This document shows, one piece after another, positions 39,633 to 48,947 of a stretch of 64,000 nt of DNA. The stretch covers positions 62,001 to 126,000 of the forward strand of contig NZ_AULH01000009.1 of the NCBI RefSeq assembly GCF_000425185.1, in the 5' to 3' direction. The notes below the pieces were generated by a model that was given only the letters and a program-made list of their open reading frames with translations, was not told the origin of the DNA and made no database searches. Each line of letters opens with the position of its first letter. Positions within the stretch are counted from its first letter, which is position 1. The translations under genes and the position numbers were made by a program. This DNA comes from Pleomorphomonas koreensis DSM 23070 (GTDB lineage Bacteria > Pseudomonadota > Alphaproteobacteria > Rhizobiales > Pleomorphomonadaceae).

Positions 39633-40604
39633 TCAGAAGCGTTCGCCGAGAAGGTCCTCGCTTTTCGCCCACAGCGCCCTGGCGCGGTCCGGGTCGATCG
39701 CATAGGCGCGGACACCCTCGGAGATCGGGTTGATCACCCCTTCGTTGACCTCGGAAACGTGGCAGTTCTCGCAATAGCGGCCACCCACCGCGTCGGCGTC
39801 GGCGACCACGCCGGCCCACACCGACGTCGCGGCGCCCTCGGGGATGGTCTTCCAGCGGTAGGGCGGCTTGCCGGCGGCGGCCAGCTCGGCATTGATGCGG
39901 TCGAGCATGTCCTTGAGCGCTTCGGCGCCGACATGCCGGCCGAGTTCGGTGTTGATGCCGCCCGGATGCACCGCCGCGGCGCGCACGCCGCGCGCCCGGT
40001 GGCGGCGGTCGAATTCCACGGCGAACAGCACGTTGGCGGTCTTCGAGCGGCCGTAGGCCACCCAGGGGTCATAGGGCGTCCGCTCGAAGTTCGGGTCGTC
40101 GAGGTCGACGTCGGCGAAGCGGTGGCCGGCCGAGGCGAGGGCGACGAGCCGGCCGCCCGGCGCGATCAGCCCGGCGATCCGGTTGACGAACAGGAAGTGG
40201 CCGAGATGGTTGGTGCCGAACTGCGTCTCGAAGCCGTCGGCGGTGCGGCCGAACGGCGCCGCCATGACGCCGGCGTTGGCGATGACCAGATCGAACGGCC
40301 TGCTGTCGGCGACGAGCCGGTCGGCGGCGGCGCGGATGCTGGCCAGCGAGGCGAGGTCGAGCTGGATGAGGTCGAAGGCGCCGTGGCCCTCGGCCGCCGC
40401 GGCGCGAACCGCCGCCGTCGCCGCCTCGGCCTTTTTAAGGTCGCGCGCCGCGCCGACGACGGCGGCGCCGTGGGCGGCGAGCGCCCGCGCCGTTTCCACG
40501 CCGAGGCCGGCCGACACGCCGGTGACGAGGACGCGCTTGCCGGAAAGATCGATGCCGGCGAGCACGTCGTCGGTGGTCGAGGTGGCGCCGAATGCTGTGG
40601 TCAT
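39633..40604 (-). CDS. Short-chain dehydrogenase/reductase
   Basis: 323 residues. Cofactor loop TGVSAGLG, NAG motif (IANAGVMAAPFG) and catalytic YGRSK. Related to retinol-dehydrogenase-like and protochlorophyllide-type SDRs. Substrate unknown. Divergent from a TetR regulator, with an inverted repeat in the shared region, so it is probably the regulated gene. Confidence 0.9.
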   Translation of the reverse strand: MTTAFGATSTTDDVLAGIDLSGKRVLVTGVSAGLGVETARALAAHGAAVVGAARDLKKAEAATAAVRAAAAEGHGAFDLIQLDLASLASIRAAADRLVADSRPFDLVIANAGVMAAPFGRTADGFETQFGTNHLGHFLFVNRIAGLIAPGGRLVALASAGHRFADVDLDDPNFERTPYDPWVAYGRSKTANVLFAVEFDRRHRARGVRAAAVHPGGINTELGRHVGAEALKDMLDRINAELAAAGKPPYRWKTIPEGAATSVWAGVVADADAVGGRYCENCHVSEVNEGVINPISEGVRAYAIDPDRARALWAKSEDLLGERF

Positions 40605-40701
40605 GTCCGTCTCCCTCAGTCGAGACCATCCCGCCGCGCCGGCAAGCCCATTGCCCGCCGGCCGGTTCCGGATTAAGAGGAGGATGTCTCCGCTTTCAAA
40701 T

Positions 40702-40718
40702 ACGGAGGTACCCTCCGT
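40702..40718. promoter_or_regulatory. Candidate TetR operator
   Basis: ACGGAGG-TAC-CCTCCGT, 7-bp perfect arms, in the SDR/TetR divergent region. It lies upstream of the AAGAGGA ribosome binding site used for the TetR GTG start. Confidence 0.6.
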
Positions 40719-40740
40719 TTATCAAGAGGATCACGCGGAC

Positions 40741-41331
40741 GTGATCGACCGGACCGAAAAGCCGACCCGCAAGCCGCGCGCCGACGCCGCCCGCAACCGC
40801 GCCCGGCTGATCGACGCCGCCAAGGCGGTGTTCGCGGAGAGGGGAGGCGCCGCCAGCCTGGAGGAAGTGGCGCGGACGGCCGGCGTCGGCATCGGCACGC
40901 TCTACCGGCATTTTCCGACGCGCGACGCGCTGATCGAGGCGGTCTACCGCAACGAGAGCGACCAGTTGATGCGGGCGGCGGCCGAACTCGCCGCCAGCCG
41001 GCCGCCGGTCGAGGCGCTGCGCGCCTGGATGCGCCTCTTCGTCAGCTACATGGCCGTCAAGCACGGCATGATGGAGCTGCTCGATTCGCTGGCGGACGGC
41101 GCCTCGACGCTCTATGCCGCCTCCGGCGCCGAAACGCAGCGGGCGATCGACGGCCTGGTGGCCAACGCCGTGGCGGCCGGCGACATCGCCATCGACGTCG
41201 AGCCGCTCGACCTGCTGCGCGCCCTGGCCGGCCTCCTGCACTTCAAGGGCAGCCGCGATGACGAGGAAGCGGCCGCCCACGCGCTGATCGACATCATGAT
41301 CGCCGGCCTTGAGGCACGCCGGCGGCGCTGA
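40741..41331 (+). CDS. TetR-family repressor
   Basis: 196 residues from a GTG start with AAGAGGA 10 nt upstream; an ATG at 40684 is in frame but lies before the operator. HTH: RLIDAAKAVFAERGGAASLEEVARTAGVGIGTLYRHFPTRDAL. The C-terminal ligand domain is helical. Likely controls the divergent SDR gene through the inverted repeat at 40702. Confidence 0.9.
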   Translation: MIDRTEKPTRKPRADAARNRARLIDAAKAVFAERGGAASLEEVARTAGVGIGTLYRHFPTRDALIEAVYRNESDQLMRAAAELAASRPPVEALRAWMRLFVSYMAVKHGMMELLDSLADGASTLYAASGAETQRAIDGLVANAVAAGDIAIDVEPLDLLRALAGLLHFKGSRDDEEAAAHALIDIMIAGLEARRRR

Positions 41332-41336
41332 CGGCC

Positions 41337-42434
41337 TCAGAGCCGCCGTTCGGTCGCCGCGTCGAACACCGACAGGCGGGAGAGGTCGAAGCCGACGGTG
41401 ACCGGCTCGCCGAGCTTCGGCGGCGGATCGGTGGGGAACTTGCCGACGATCTCCTGGTCGCCCATCTCCAGCACCACCAGATTGTCGGAGCCGGTGTGCT
41501 CGGTGAGGAGCGGCTTCAGCGTCAGCACGAAGGGCTCGCTGCCGGCCGGCGCTTGACCGGTCGCCGGCTGCACCGACTCCGGCCTCAGGCCGACCACCAC
41601 TGCCTGCCCGTCGCTGGGCGGCATCGCGAAGGCGTAGCCGTCGAGCGGCAGCATGGCCGCGCCGACGTCGGCCGACACGCGGCCGCCGTCCAAACGGATC
41701 TGGCCGCGCATAAAATTCATGCCGGGATTGCCGAGGAAGTCGGCGACGAACAGGTTGACCGGCCGGTGGTAGACCTCCTCCGGCTTGCCGACCTGCTGGA
41801 TCTCGCCGGCCTTCATCACCACCATGCGCGTGGCGAGCGTCATCGCTTCGAGCTGGTCGTGGGTGACGTAGATCGCCGTGGTGCCGAGCGACTGGTGCAG
41901 CTTCTTGATCTCGGTGCGCATGCTGGCGCGCAGCTTGGCGTCGAGGTTGGAGAGCGGCTCGTCGAACAGGAACACCTTGGGGTCGCGCACCAGCGCCCGG
42001 CCGATGGCGACGCGCTGCCGCTGGCCGCCGGACAGTTGCGACGGCCGCCGGTCGAGCAGGTGGTCGATGTGCAGCATGCGCGCCTTTTCCTCGACCAGCG
42101 GCCGGATTTCGGAGAGCGGCTTGCCGCGCATGCGGAGGCCGAATTCCATGTTGCGGCGGACGCTCATGGTCGGATAGAGGGCGTAGGACTGGAACACCAT
42201 GGCGATGTCGCGGTCCTTGGGCTCGACGTCGGTGACGTCGCGGCCGCCGATCTCGATGGTGCCCGAGGTCAGCCGGTCGAGGCCGGCGACGATGTGCAAG
42301 AGCGTCGACTTGCCGCAGCCCGACGGCCCCAGCAGCACGATGAACTCGCCGCGCTCGATCTCCAGGTCGATGTTCTTCAGAACCTTCAGCGTGCCGTAGC
42401 TCTTGTTGCAGTCGGAAATCCGGATGTCGATCAT
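41337..42434 (-). CDS. ABC sugar transporter ATPase (UgpC/MalK class)
   Basis: 365 residues. Walker A GPSGCGKST, LSGGQRQRVAIGRALVRDP, Walker B VFLFDEPLSNLD and a C-terminal TOBE-like region. Energises uptake with the two permeases upstream. Last gene of the glucoside operon; 5 nt follow the inner permease stop. Confidence 0.95.
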   Translation of the reverse strand: MIDIRISDCNKSYGTLKVLKNIDLEIERGEFIVLLGPSGCGKSTLLHIVAGLDRLTSGTIEIGGRDVTDVEPKDRDIAMVFQSYALYPTMSVRRNMEFGLRMRGKPLSEIRPLVEEKARMLHIDHLLDRRPSQLSGGQRQRVAIGRALVRDPKVFLFDEPLSNLDAKLRASMRTEIKKLHQSLGTTAIYVTHDQLEAMTLATRMVVMKAGEIQQVGKPEEVYHRPVNLFVADFLGNPGMNFMRGQIRLDGGRVSADVGAAMLPLDGYAFAMPPSDGQAVVVGLRPESVQPATGQAPAGSEPFVLTLKPLLTEHTGSDNLVVLEMGDQEIVGKFPTDPPPKLGEPVTVGFDLSRLSVFDAATERRL

Positions 42435-42439
42435 GACGG

Positions 42440-43354
42440 TCAGCCCTTGACGGCCCCGGCGGTCATGCCGCGCAGGAAGTAGCGCCCCAGAAGGACGTAG
42501 AGGATGAGGGTGGGAGCGGCTGCGATCACCGTCGCCGCCATGTGAACGTTGTATTCCTTCACCCCGAAGTTGGAGTTGACGAGGTTGTTGAGGGCGACCG
42601 TCATCGGCGCGCTCGCCGGGTTGGAGAAGGACACGGCGAACAGGAAGTCGTTCCAGATGCCGGTGAATTGCAGGATCAGCGCCACCACGATCACCGACGG
42701 CGACAGCGGCAGCACGATGCGGAAGAAGATCCAGAAGAAGCCGGCGCCGTCGATGCGCGCCGCCTTGATCAGGTCGTTGGGCACCGACAGGAAGAAGTTG
42801 CGGAACAGCATGGTGGTGATCGGGATGCCGTAGATCACGTGGATCAGGATCAGCCCTTGCACCGAGCCGAACAGGCCGAGCGTCCTGAGCGTCACCGCCA
42901 CCGGCGCCAGCACCACCTGGAACGGCACGAAGTTGCCGGCCACCAGCGCCGCGAACACGAAGCGGGCGCCCGGGAACGGCCATTTGGCCAGGGCGTAGCC
43001 GTTGATGGCGCCGATCATCACCGAGATCAGCACGGCCGGCACGGCCATCATCATCGAGTTGCCGAAAAAGCCCTTGAGGCCGCCGCAGGTGATGCCGATG
43101 CAGGCTTCGCCCCAGGCGGTGATCCACGGCTGGGCGGTCGGCGCGTGCGGCAGGGCCATCAGGCCGCCGGCCTGGATCTCCGACATCGGCTTGAACGACG
43201 TGCTGAGCAGGATGTAGAGCGGCCCGGCGAAGAAGAAGGCGACGACGGCGAGCAGCAGGTAAAGCACCGTCCGCGTGAGAAGGGCCTTGCGGCGCCGGGG
43301 CGTCAGCCAGGAAGAGCGCGGGATCGGGGGCGTGGTGGCTGTCGGGGCGGACAT
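42440..43354 (-). CDS. ABC sugar permease (MalG type)
   Basis: 304 residues, six membrane segments. The EAA loop of the MalG class reads AARIDGAGFFWIFFRIVLPL (coupling helix to the ATPase). A 1-nt overlap (TGATG) with the preceding permease stop indicates translational coupling. Confidence 0.93.
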   Translation of the reverse strand: MSAPTATTPPIPRSSWLTPRRRKALLTRTVLYLLLAVVAFFFAGPLYILLSTSFKPMSEIQAGGLMALPHAPTAQPWITAWGEACIGITCGGLKGFFGNSMMMAVPAVLISVMIGAINGYALAKWPFPGARFVFAALVAGNFVPFQVVLAPVAVTLRTLGLFGSVQGLILIHVIYGIPITTMLFRNFFLSVPNDLIKAARIDGAGFFWIFFRIVLPLSPSVIVVALILQFTGIWNDFLFAVSFSNPASAPMTVALNNLVNSNFGVKEYNVHMAATVIAAAPTLILYVLLGRYFLRGMTAGAVKG

Positions 43355-44226
43355 CAGGCGCGTTCCCTCGTTTCGGCGTAGAGATAAGGGATCAGGATCG
43401 CCAGCACCGTGCCGAGCATCACCACCGCCGAGGCGGCCGACAGGCCGAGGTTGGTGCGGCGGAAGGCCATGTCGAACATGAACACCGACGGCAGGTCGGA
43501 GGAGACGCCGGGGCCGCCGTTGGTCAGCGCCACCACCAGGTCGAAGGCACGGACGATCGACAGCGACAACAGGACCACCACGGTGAGGAACACCGGCGCC
43601 AGCATCGGGATGACGATGAACACGTAGACGCGCCAGGCGGGGATGCCGTCGACCGCCGCCGCCTTCCAGATGTCCTCGTCGATGCCGCGCAGCCCGGCCA
43701 GGAACAGCGCCATGACCAGGCCGCAGCCTTGCCAGAAGGCAGCGATCACCAGCGCCCAGATGACGGTGTTGGGATTGGTCAGCCAGTCGAGGCGGAAGCT
43801 CTCAAAGCCGAGCTGGTGCACCATCACCTCGATGCCGAGGGTGGGGTTGAGCAGCCACTGCCAGATGATGCCGGTCACCACGAAGGACATGGCCATCGGA
43901 TACATGACGATCGACCGGAAGAAGCTCTCGGCGCGGATGCGCTGGTCGATCAGGATGGCGATGATGAGGCCGAGCGAGATGGTGACCAGCAGGAACAGCC
44001 CGCCGAACAGGAACATGTTGGTGAAGGCGACGTGCCAGCGCGGCGTGTGGAACAATCGCCAGTATTGTTCGAGGCCGACGAAATTGTCGAAGCGCGGGAA
44101 GGCTTTGCTGGTGGTGGTGGAGACGGCCACCGTGTAGCCGATGAAGCCGTAGAGAAAGATCGCGATCAGCGCCAGCGAGGGCGACAGGGCGATCTGCGAC
44201 ACGTGCCGCTGGAAAAATCTGCGCAT
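43354..44226 (-). CDS. ABC sugar permease (MalF type)
   Basis: 290 residues, six membrane segments. EAA-like loop AAAVDGIPAWRVYVFIVIPMLAP. Follows the binding-protein gene after a stable hairpin, and precedes and overlaps the second permease. Ends in YLYAETRERA. Confidence 0.93.
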   Translation of the reverse strand: MRRFFQRHVSQIALSPSLALIAIFLYGFIGYTVAVSTTTSKAFPRFDNFVGLEQYWRLFHTPRWHVAFTNMFLFGGLFLLVTISLGLIIAILIDQRIRAESFFRSIVMYPMAMSFVVTGIIWQWLLNPTLGIEVMVHQLGFESFRLDWLTNPNTVIWALVIAAFWQGCGLVMALFLAGLRGIDEDIWKAAAVDGIPAWRVYVFIVIPMLAPVFLTVVVLLSLSIVRAFDLVVALTNGGPGVSSDLPSVFMFDMAFRRTNLGLSAASAVVMLGTVLAILIPYLYAETRERA

Positions 44227-44254
44227 GGTCGGAGCCTTCGCTGGACGGGGCAGG

Positions 44255-44279
44255 CGTGCCGGGGAAGAACCCCGGCACG
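44255..44279 (-). promoter_or_regulatory. Hairpin between binding-protein gene and first permease
   Basis: CGTGCCGGGG - AAGAA - CCCCGGCACG, a perfect 10-bp stem with a 5-nt loop located 15 nt after the binding-protein stop. No T-run follows, so transcription probably continues; such hairpins often stabilise the upstream message. Confidence 0.7.
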
Positions 44280-44294
44280 TCGTTGCGGAAAGCG

Positions 44295-45521
44295 TCAGCG
44301 GGTGGCGGCGATGGCGTCGGCCATGGCGGTCACGCCTTCCTCGGGCGTCTGCGAGGAATGCAGGAAGGTGGTCATCTGGTCGACCAGCGCGCCGATGCCG
44401 GTGGCGTCGGTGACGTTGTCCGGCACCAGGAACAGGTGGCCGGCGTCGGCCTCGGCCATCGCCTTCTGGGCGCAGTCGTCGAAGCCGGTGCGGTCGATGT
44501 CGAGACGCGGCGGGATCGAGCCCTTGCGCAGGCTGAACTCGCGCTGCACCACCGGGTCCATGATGGTCGAGGCGAGGGCCAACTGGGCCTCGCGCTGGCC
44601 TTCGTCCTTGACGGCGGTCATGGCGAAGGAGTCGGTGCCGAACACCAGCGTGCCCTTGCCGGCCGGGAACACCTCGCAGGCGATGTCCTTGCCCGGCACC
44701 TTGCCGGCCGCCACGAACTCGCCCTTCAGCCAGTCGCCCATGATCATGTAGGCGGCCTTGCCGCTGATCAGCATGCCGCCGGTGATGTTCCAGTCGCGGC
44801 CGGGGCTGCCGGGATCGACGAGGTCGCGGACCTTGGCGAACAGCTTGAAGGCTTCCAGCATTTCAGGGCTGCGCAGGGCGGTGTCGTCAAGATCGTAGGT
44901 GACCTTGGTCAGGAAGTCGCGGCCGCCTACTTCCAGCAGCACGGTCTCGAACACGAAGATTTCCTGCCAGGACTGGCCGCCCAGCGCCAGCGGGATATAG
45001 CCCTTGGCGCGCAGCTTGTCGGCCGAGGCGATCAACTCGGCCCAGGACTTCGGCATGGCAACGCCGGCGTCGTCGAGCACGGCCTGGTTGCCCCACAGCC
45101 AGGTGTGGCCATGAATGTCGATCGGGGCGGAAACGTACTTGCCCTCGAACTTGGCGTTGTCGGCGATCACCTTGGGCAGCACCTTGTCCCAGTCCTTGGC
45201 GACGGCGTCGATGTCGTTGAGCTGGCCTTCCTCGGCCAGCGCCACCAGCGGCGCGCCGAGCTGCCACTGCATGGAGGTCGGCGGATCGCCGCCGAGAATG
45301 CGCGTGCGGGCGACCATGCGTGCCGCCTCGCCGCCGGCCACCGGGTTGTCCTTCCAGGTGTTGCCGGTCTTCTGATAGGCGTCGACGAGGACCTTCAGCG
45401 CCGTCGCCTCGCCGCCCGAAGTCCACCAGTGGATGACCTCGGCGGTGCCGGCAAAAGCCGGGGCCGTGGTCGTCAGGGCGAGCGCCATCACCGAGCCCAG
45501 CACTCCAAACTTGTTGAACAT
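44295..45521 (-). CDS. ABC sugar-binding protein
   Basis: 408 residues. Signal peptide (about 1-24, ending APAFAG), then TAEVIHWWTSGGEATALKVL, the usual start of an MBP-type (family 1) binding protein. Further conserved blocks are SWQEIFVFETVLLEVGG and YMIMGDWLKGEF. Expected to bind a glucoside or oligosaccharide, in line with the adjacent GH1 enzyme. Confidence 0.93.
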   Translation of the reverse strand: MFNKFGVLGSVMALALTTTAPAFAGTAEVIHWWTSGGEATALKVLVDAYQKTGNTWKDNPVAGGEAARMVARTRILGGDPPTSMQWQLGAPLVALAEEGQLNDIDAVAKDWDKVLPKVIADNAKFEGKYVSAPIDIHGHTWLWGNQAVLDDAGVAMPKSWAELIASADKLRAKGYIPLALGGQSWQEIFVFETVLLEVGGRDFLTKVTYDLDDTALRSPEMLEAFKLFAKVRDLVDPGSPGRDWNITGGMLISGKAAYMIMGDWLKGEFVAAGKVPGKDIACEVFPAGKGTLVFGTDSFAMTAVKDEGQREAQLALASTIMDPVVQREFSLRKGSIPPRLDIDRTGFDDCAQKAMAEADAGHLFLVPDNVTDATGIGALVDQMTTFLHSSQTPEEGVTAMADAIAATR

Positions 45522-45540
45522 TCTTCTCCTCCTTCATGCC

Positions 45541-45564
45541 GGCCCGATGTTGTCCCGTCGGGCC
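45541..45564 (-). promoter_or_regulatory. Small hairpin between GH1 and binding-protein genes
   Basis: GGCCCGA (45541-45547) and TCGGGCC (45558-45564), 7-bp stem with a 10-nt loop in the leader of the binding-protein gene. May shape operon expression; weak evidence. Confidence 0.4.
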
Positions 45565-45588
45565 TCTCCCAAAATGCTTGCCGCCGGA

Positions 45589-46959
45589 TCACCCCTTCAG
45601 GAAATCGGCGAACCAGCGTCCGCTGTGCTTCATGGTCCGGGCCTGCGTGTCGAAATCGACGTGCACCAGGCCGAACCGCTTGGAATAGCCTTCCGCCCAC
45701 TCGAAGTTGTCGAGGAGGCTCCAGACGAAATAGCCGCCGAGATCGACGCCGCCCTCCATCGCCGCGCGCAGCGCGTCGATGTGACGGTGGATGTAGACGG
45801 CACGCGCCTCGTCGCGGATCTCGCCGTCGGCATCGATCTGGTCGGGGTAGGTGGCGCCGTTCTCCGTGACGACGATCGGGCTCGGCCGATAGTCGGCCGT
45901 CACGCGCTTCAACAGCTCGGTCAGGCCCTCCGGATAGACCTCCCAGCCGAAGCCGGTGACGTCGGTCGTCTCGGCTTCGACGACGCGCGAGCGCATCGGC
46001 GCGCCGGCCGGGTCGTCGGCGACGATCTCGCGGAAATAGTAGTTGATGCCGAGGAAATCGGTGCGGCCGGCGATGGCGGCGAGGTCGCCGTCGACCACCT
46101 TGGGCGCCGCGGCGCCGATCTCGGCGAGCACGTCCTCGGGATAGCCGCGGCCATGCAGCGGATCGAGGAACCAGCGGTTACGCAGGCCGTCGTGGCGGAC
46201 GGCGGCGAGGCGGTCGGCCTCGGACCCGGAGGCCGGATGGATCGGATGCAGGCTGAGGGCGAGGCCACATTGGGCATCGGGCACGTTGGCCCTGAGCACC
46301 GGCAGCGCAAGGCCGTGCGACAGCAGCACGTGATGCGTCGCCTGCATGGCGGCGGCGAGATCGCGCTTGCCGGGCGCGAATTCACCCTCGTAATAGCCCT
46401 TGATGGTGCTGCACCACGGCTCGTTGTGGGTGATCCAGTGCTTGACGCGGTCGCCGAGCCGCCGCGACACGACGTCGGCGAAATCGACGAAGGCGAGGGC
46501 GGTGTCGCGGCGCGGCCAGCCGCCGGCGTCTTCGAGCGGCTGCGGCAGGTCCCAGTGGAACAGCGTCAGCCAGGGCTCGATGCCGCGCTCCATCAGGCCG
46601 TCGACCAGACGGTCGTAGAAGGCGAGGCCGGCCTCGTTCACCGCGCCGGTGCCGTTCGGCAGGATGCGCGGCCAGGAGACGGAGAAGCGGTAGGCGCCGA
46701 CGCCGAGCGCCTTCGCAAGATCGAGGTCCTCGGGCCAGCGGTGATAGTGATCGCAGGCCACCGCCGGGGTGTCGCCGTTGCGGATATGACCGGGCTTGGC
46801 GGCGAAAGTATCCCAGATGGACGGCCGCCGGCCATCCTCCGCCGTCGCGCCTTCGATCTGAAGGGCGGACGTGGAAATGCCCCACCGGAACACGGGAGGA
46901 AAATCGGAACGGGTGGAACGGGACATGCTGGCGACCGTCGTTGCTGGTGCTGAGGACAT
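45589..46959 (-). CDS. GH1 beta-glucosidase
   Basis: 456 residues from the ATG at 46959 (445 from the ATG at 46926). Cytosolic hydrolysis of beta-glucosides. GH1 motifs: FRWGISTSALQIEGA, acid/base THNEPWC, and nucleophile VTENGATY; SLLDNFEWAEGYSKRFGLVHV at the end. First gene of the operon; a palindrome overlaps the first base of the ATG. No strong ribosome binding site for either start. Confidence 0.94.
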   Translation of the reverse strand: MSSAPATTVASMSRSTRSDFPPVFRWGISTSALQIEGATAEDGRRPSIWDTFAAKPGHIRNGDTPAVACDHYHRWPEDLDLAKALGVGAYRFSVSWPRILPNGTGAVNEAGLAFYDRLVDGLMERGIEPWLTLFHWDLPQPLEDAGGWPRRDTALAFVDFADVVSRRLGDRVKHWITHNEPWCSTIKGYYEGEFAPGKRDLAAAMQATHHVLLSHGLALPVLRANVPDAQCGLALSLHPIHPASGSEADRLAAVRHDGLRNRWFLDPLHGRGYPEDVLAEIGAAAPKVVDGDLAAIAGRTDFLGINYYFREIVADDPAGAPMRSRVVEAETTDVTGFGWEVYPEGLTELLKRVTADYRPSPIVVTENGATYPDQIDADGEIRDEARAVYIHRHIDALRAAMEGGVDLGGYFVWSLLDNFEWAEGYSKRFGLVHVDFDTQARTMKHSGRWFADFLKG

Positions 46960-46978
46960 TTCAATTAATTAAATGAAA
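46959..46978. promoter_or_regulatory. Palindrome at the GH1 operon promoter (candidate ROK operator)
   Basis: TTTCAATTAATTAAATGAAA, 18 of 20 bases symmetrical. The outer arms TTTCA...TGAAA are shared with the palindrome in front of the ROK gene. Confidence 0.65.
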
Positions 46979-47170
46979 CGCAGAATGAGTCAAGCGGCAT
47001 AATTTCGATTCCCGAAATTTATCTCCCGCTTTGGAAGGCGGACGCGGCCGGAACGCCGAGCAATATCGATTCAGGCGGATATCCGCCGTTTAGGGAGCGT
47101 CGCACACGATCGCCTGCGCCGGGTAGCGGGGTGTTATACGGAAATACCCGGCGTGTTGAATTCGGCCTTG

Positions 47171-47190
47171 TTTCATTTCTATAAATGAAG
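47171..47190. promoter_or_regulatory. Palindrome in front of the ROK regulator (candidate operator)
   Basis: TTTCATTTCTATAAATGAAG, with TTCATTT and AAATGAA as perfect arms. It resembles the GH1-side palindrome. It overlaps an in-frame ATG at 47185, which argues for the start at 47230. Confidence 0.65.
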
Positions 47191-47229
47191 CGAACGGGGT
47201 CCGCCGGTCCCTGGCAACGGAAGCATCCC

Positions 47230-48390
47230 ATGCCCCCGCTGAAGGGAAACCAGAGCACCTCGCGCACCCTCAACCGGTTGCTTCTCCTCAACCACCTGCG
47301 TCGGCATGGCCCGACCGCCCGGTCCGACATCGCCGCCGCCATCGGTCTCAGCCCGGCTGCCATTTCTTATGTGTCGTCGGAACTTCTGGAGCAGCGGGTG
47401 ATCGTCGAGGTGGAGGCCGCCGCCGGCGACGGCCGGCGGCGCATGACGCGGCTCGATCTCAACTATTCCGGACACCTGTCGCTGGGCGTCAAGCTGATGG
47501 AGCGAAATCTCAGGGCGACCATCACCGACCTCGGCACCAACGTCATCGATACCATCACCGCCGAGGTCGACGCCCGCGCGCCGGAGGCGGTGGCCGAGGC
47601 GACGGCGGCGGCGCTCGACCGCCTGCTGCAACGCTCGGGCGAGGACAGGGCGCGGCTGATCGGCATCGGCCTCGCCATGCCGGGCCAGCACGACGCCGAG
47701 CGCGGCGTCTGCCGGCGCTGCGACCGCTTCGGCTGGAAAGACGTGCCGATCGCCGAACTGATCAGCGAGCGGGCCGGCGTTCCGGCCTGGGTCGACAACG
47801 ACGTCAACGCCTTCGCGCTGGCCGAGCACCTGTTCGGCGCCGGCCGGCAGGCGTCGTCGCTGGCCGTGCTGTCCTTCGGACGCGGCATCGGCGCGGCGAT
47901 GATCGTCGACGGCCAGTTGCTGCGTGGCCGCTACGGCGGCGCCGGCGAGATCGGCCACGTCACCGTCGTCGAGGGTGGGCCGCGCTGCGAATGCGGCCGG
48001 CTCGGCTGCCTGGAAGCGGTCTCATCGCTGCCGGCCATTCTCAATGCCTACGGCATGCTCCGGCCGTCCGACCGGCCGATCGAACCGGCCGCCCTGGCGG
48101 CACTGGCGGCGGACGGCGATCCGGTGGCACGGGAAATCCTCGACACCGCCGGCCGGCGGCTCGGCGCGGTGGCCGGCACCTTCGCCACCCTGTTCGACCC
48201 CGAGACGATGGTGATCGGCGGCGAAGGCGTGATGTTCGGCCCGGCGCTGCTCGATCCGCTGGTCGCCACGCTGAAGGAGAAGAACTTTCAGCGCGACACC
48301 GAGGTGTTCGTCGAGTTCTGGAACGACGACGCCTGGGCGCGCGGCGCGGCGGCACTGGCCATCGACAGCTTCTTCTCGATCCCCTCGTGA
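47230..48390 (+). CDS. ROK-family transcriptional regulator
   Basis: 386 residues from the ATG at 47230 (GGAAG 8 nt upstream). N-terminal wHTH (TARSDIAAAIGLSPAAISYVSSELLEQ), then a sugar-kinase-like ROK domain: VDNDVNAFALAEHLFG, GRGIGAAMIVDGQLLRG and the zinc-type motif CECGRLGCLEAV. Divergent from the glucoside operon. Sugar or derivative likely relieves repression; inducer unknown. Confidence 0.93.
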   Translation: MPPLKGNQSTSRTLNRLLLLNHLRRHGPTARSDIAAAIGLSPAAISYVSSELLEQRVIVEVEAAAGDGRRRMTRLDLNYSGHLSLGVKLMERNLRATITDLGTNVIDTITAEVDARAPEAVAEATAAALDRLLQRSGEDRARLIGIGLAMPGQHDAERGVCRRCDRFGWKDVPIAELISERAGVPAWVDNDVNAFALAEHLFGAGRQASSLAVLSFGRGIGAAMIVDGQLLRGRYGGAGEIGHVTVVEGGPRCECGRLGCLEAVSSLPAILNAYGMLRPSDRPIEPAALAALAADGDPVAREILDTAGRRLGAVAGTFATLFDPETMVIGGEGVMFGPALLDPLVATLKEKNFQRDTEVFVEFWNDDAWARGAAALAIDSFFSIPS

Positions 48391-48947
48391 CGGCCGGGGA
48401 GGGCAGGGACCTTTCGGGGCCGGACGTTCGATCCTCTCCGAGGCTTCCCGGTGGGCAGATGCAACGGATTGCCCGGCACCTAGCCGTTTGAAAGCGTTAG
48501 GAGCTTTCCGCCAGCAAGCTCGCTCTGCCCGGCCGCCGGGCATCGAAGAAGCCGGAGTTTGTCGAATGGCAGGCACGGGAATGACCAGCCCGTTGATCGG
48601 CCCTCGGACTCGATTGTCTCCTGAACAAGGATCCGCCTATCTTCCGCAAGGCCAGCCGAACCGGCCTGATCGCTTCTCCACAGCTTATAATAGTATAGAT
48701 ATGTGCATATAAATATATCTGCATGTTGAGATGCAAGGGCACATGCGTGACAACTGGACGGTACCCATGAAGCGATTGCTGCGCCGGGATTTCTGAGCTG
48801 GCTGGAGTTCCCGAGGTGCGTGTCCCGCTCGAACCGCGTTCGACGAAGCCGATCGTCCGGTGCCGCATCAAGACCATATCCCAAGCCAATCTGCTTCCCA
48901 ACCGCCGGCATCGCAGGACATGCCCGCGATGCCGTCAGCCGCGCATG
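48391..48947. other. Intergenic stretch without a recognisable gene
   Basis: 557 nt between the ROK regulator and the KGG-type gene. An AT-richer patch lies near 48680-48725. Open frames present do not look like proteins. I see no rRNA, tRNA or known element. Confidence 0.5.

Noticed and set aside
48480-48911. 143-codon frame in the region right of the ROK gene
   Set aside because: No domain, no clear ribosome binding site and irregular composition; treated as intergenic.
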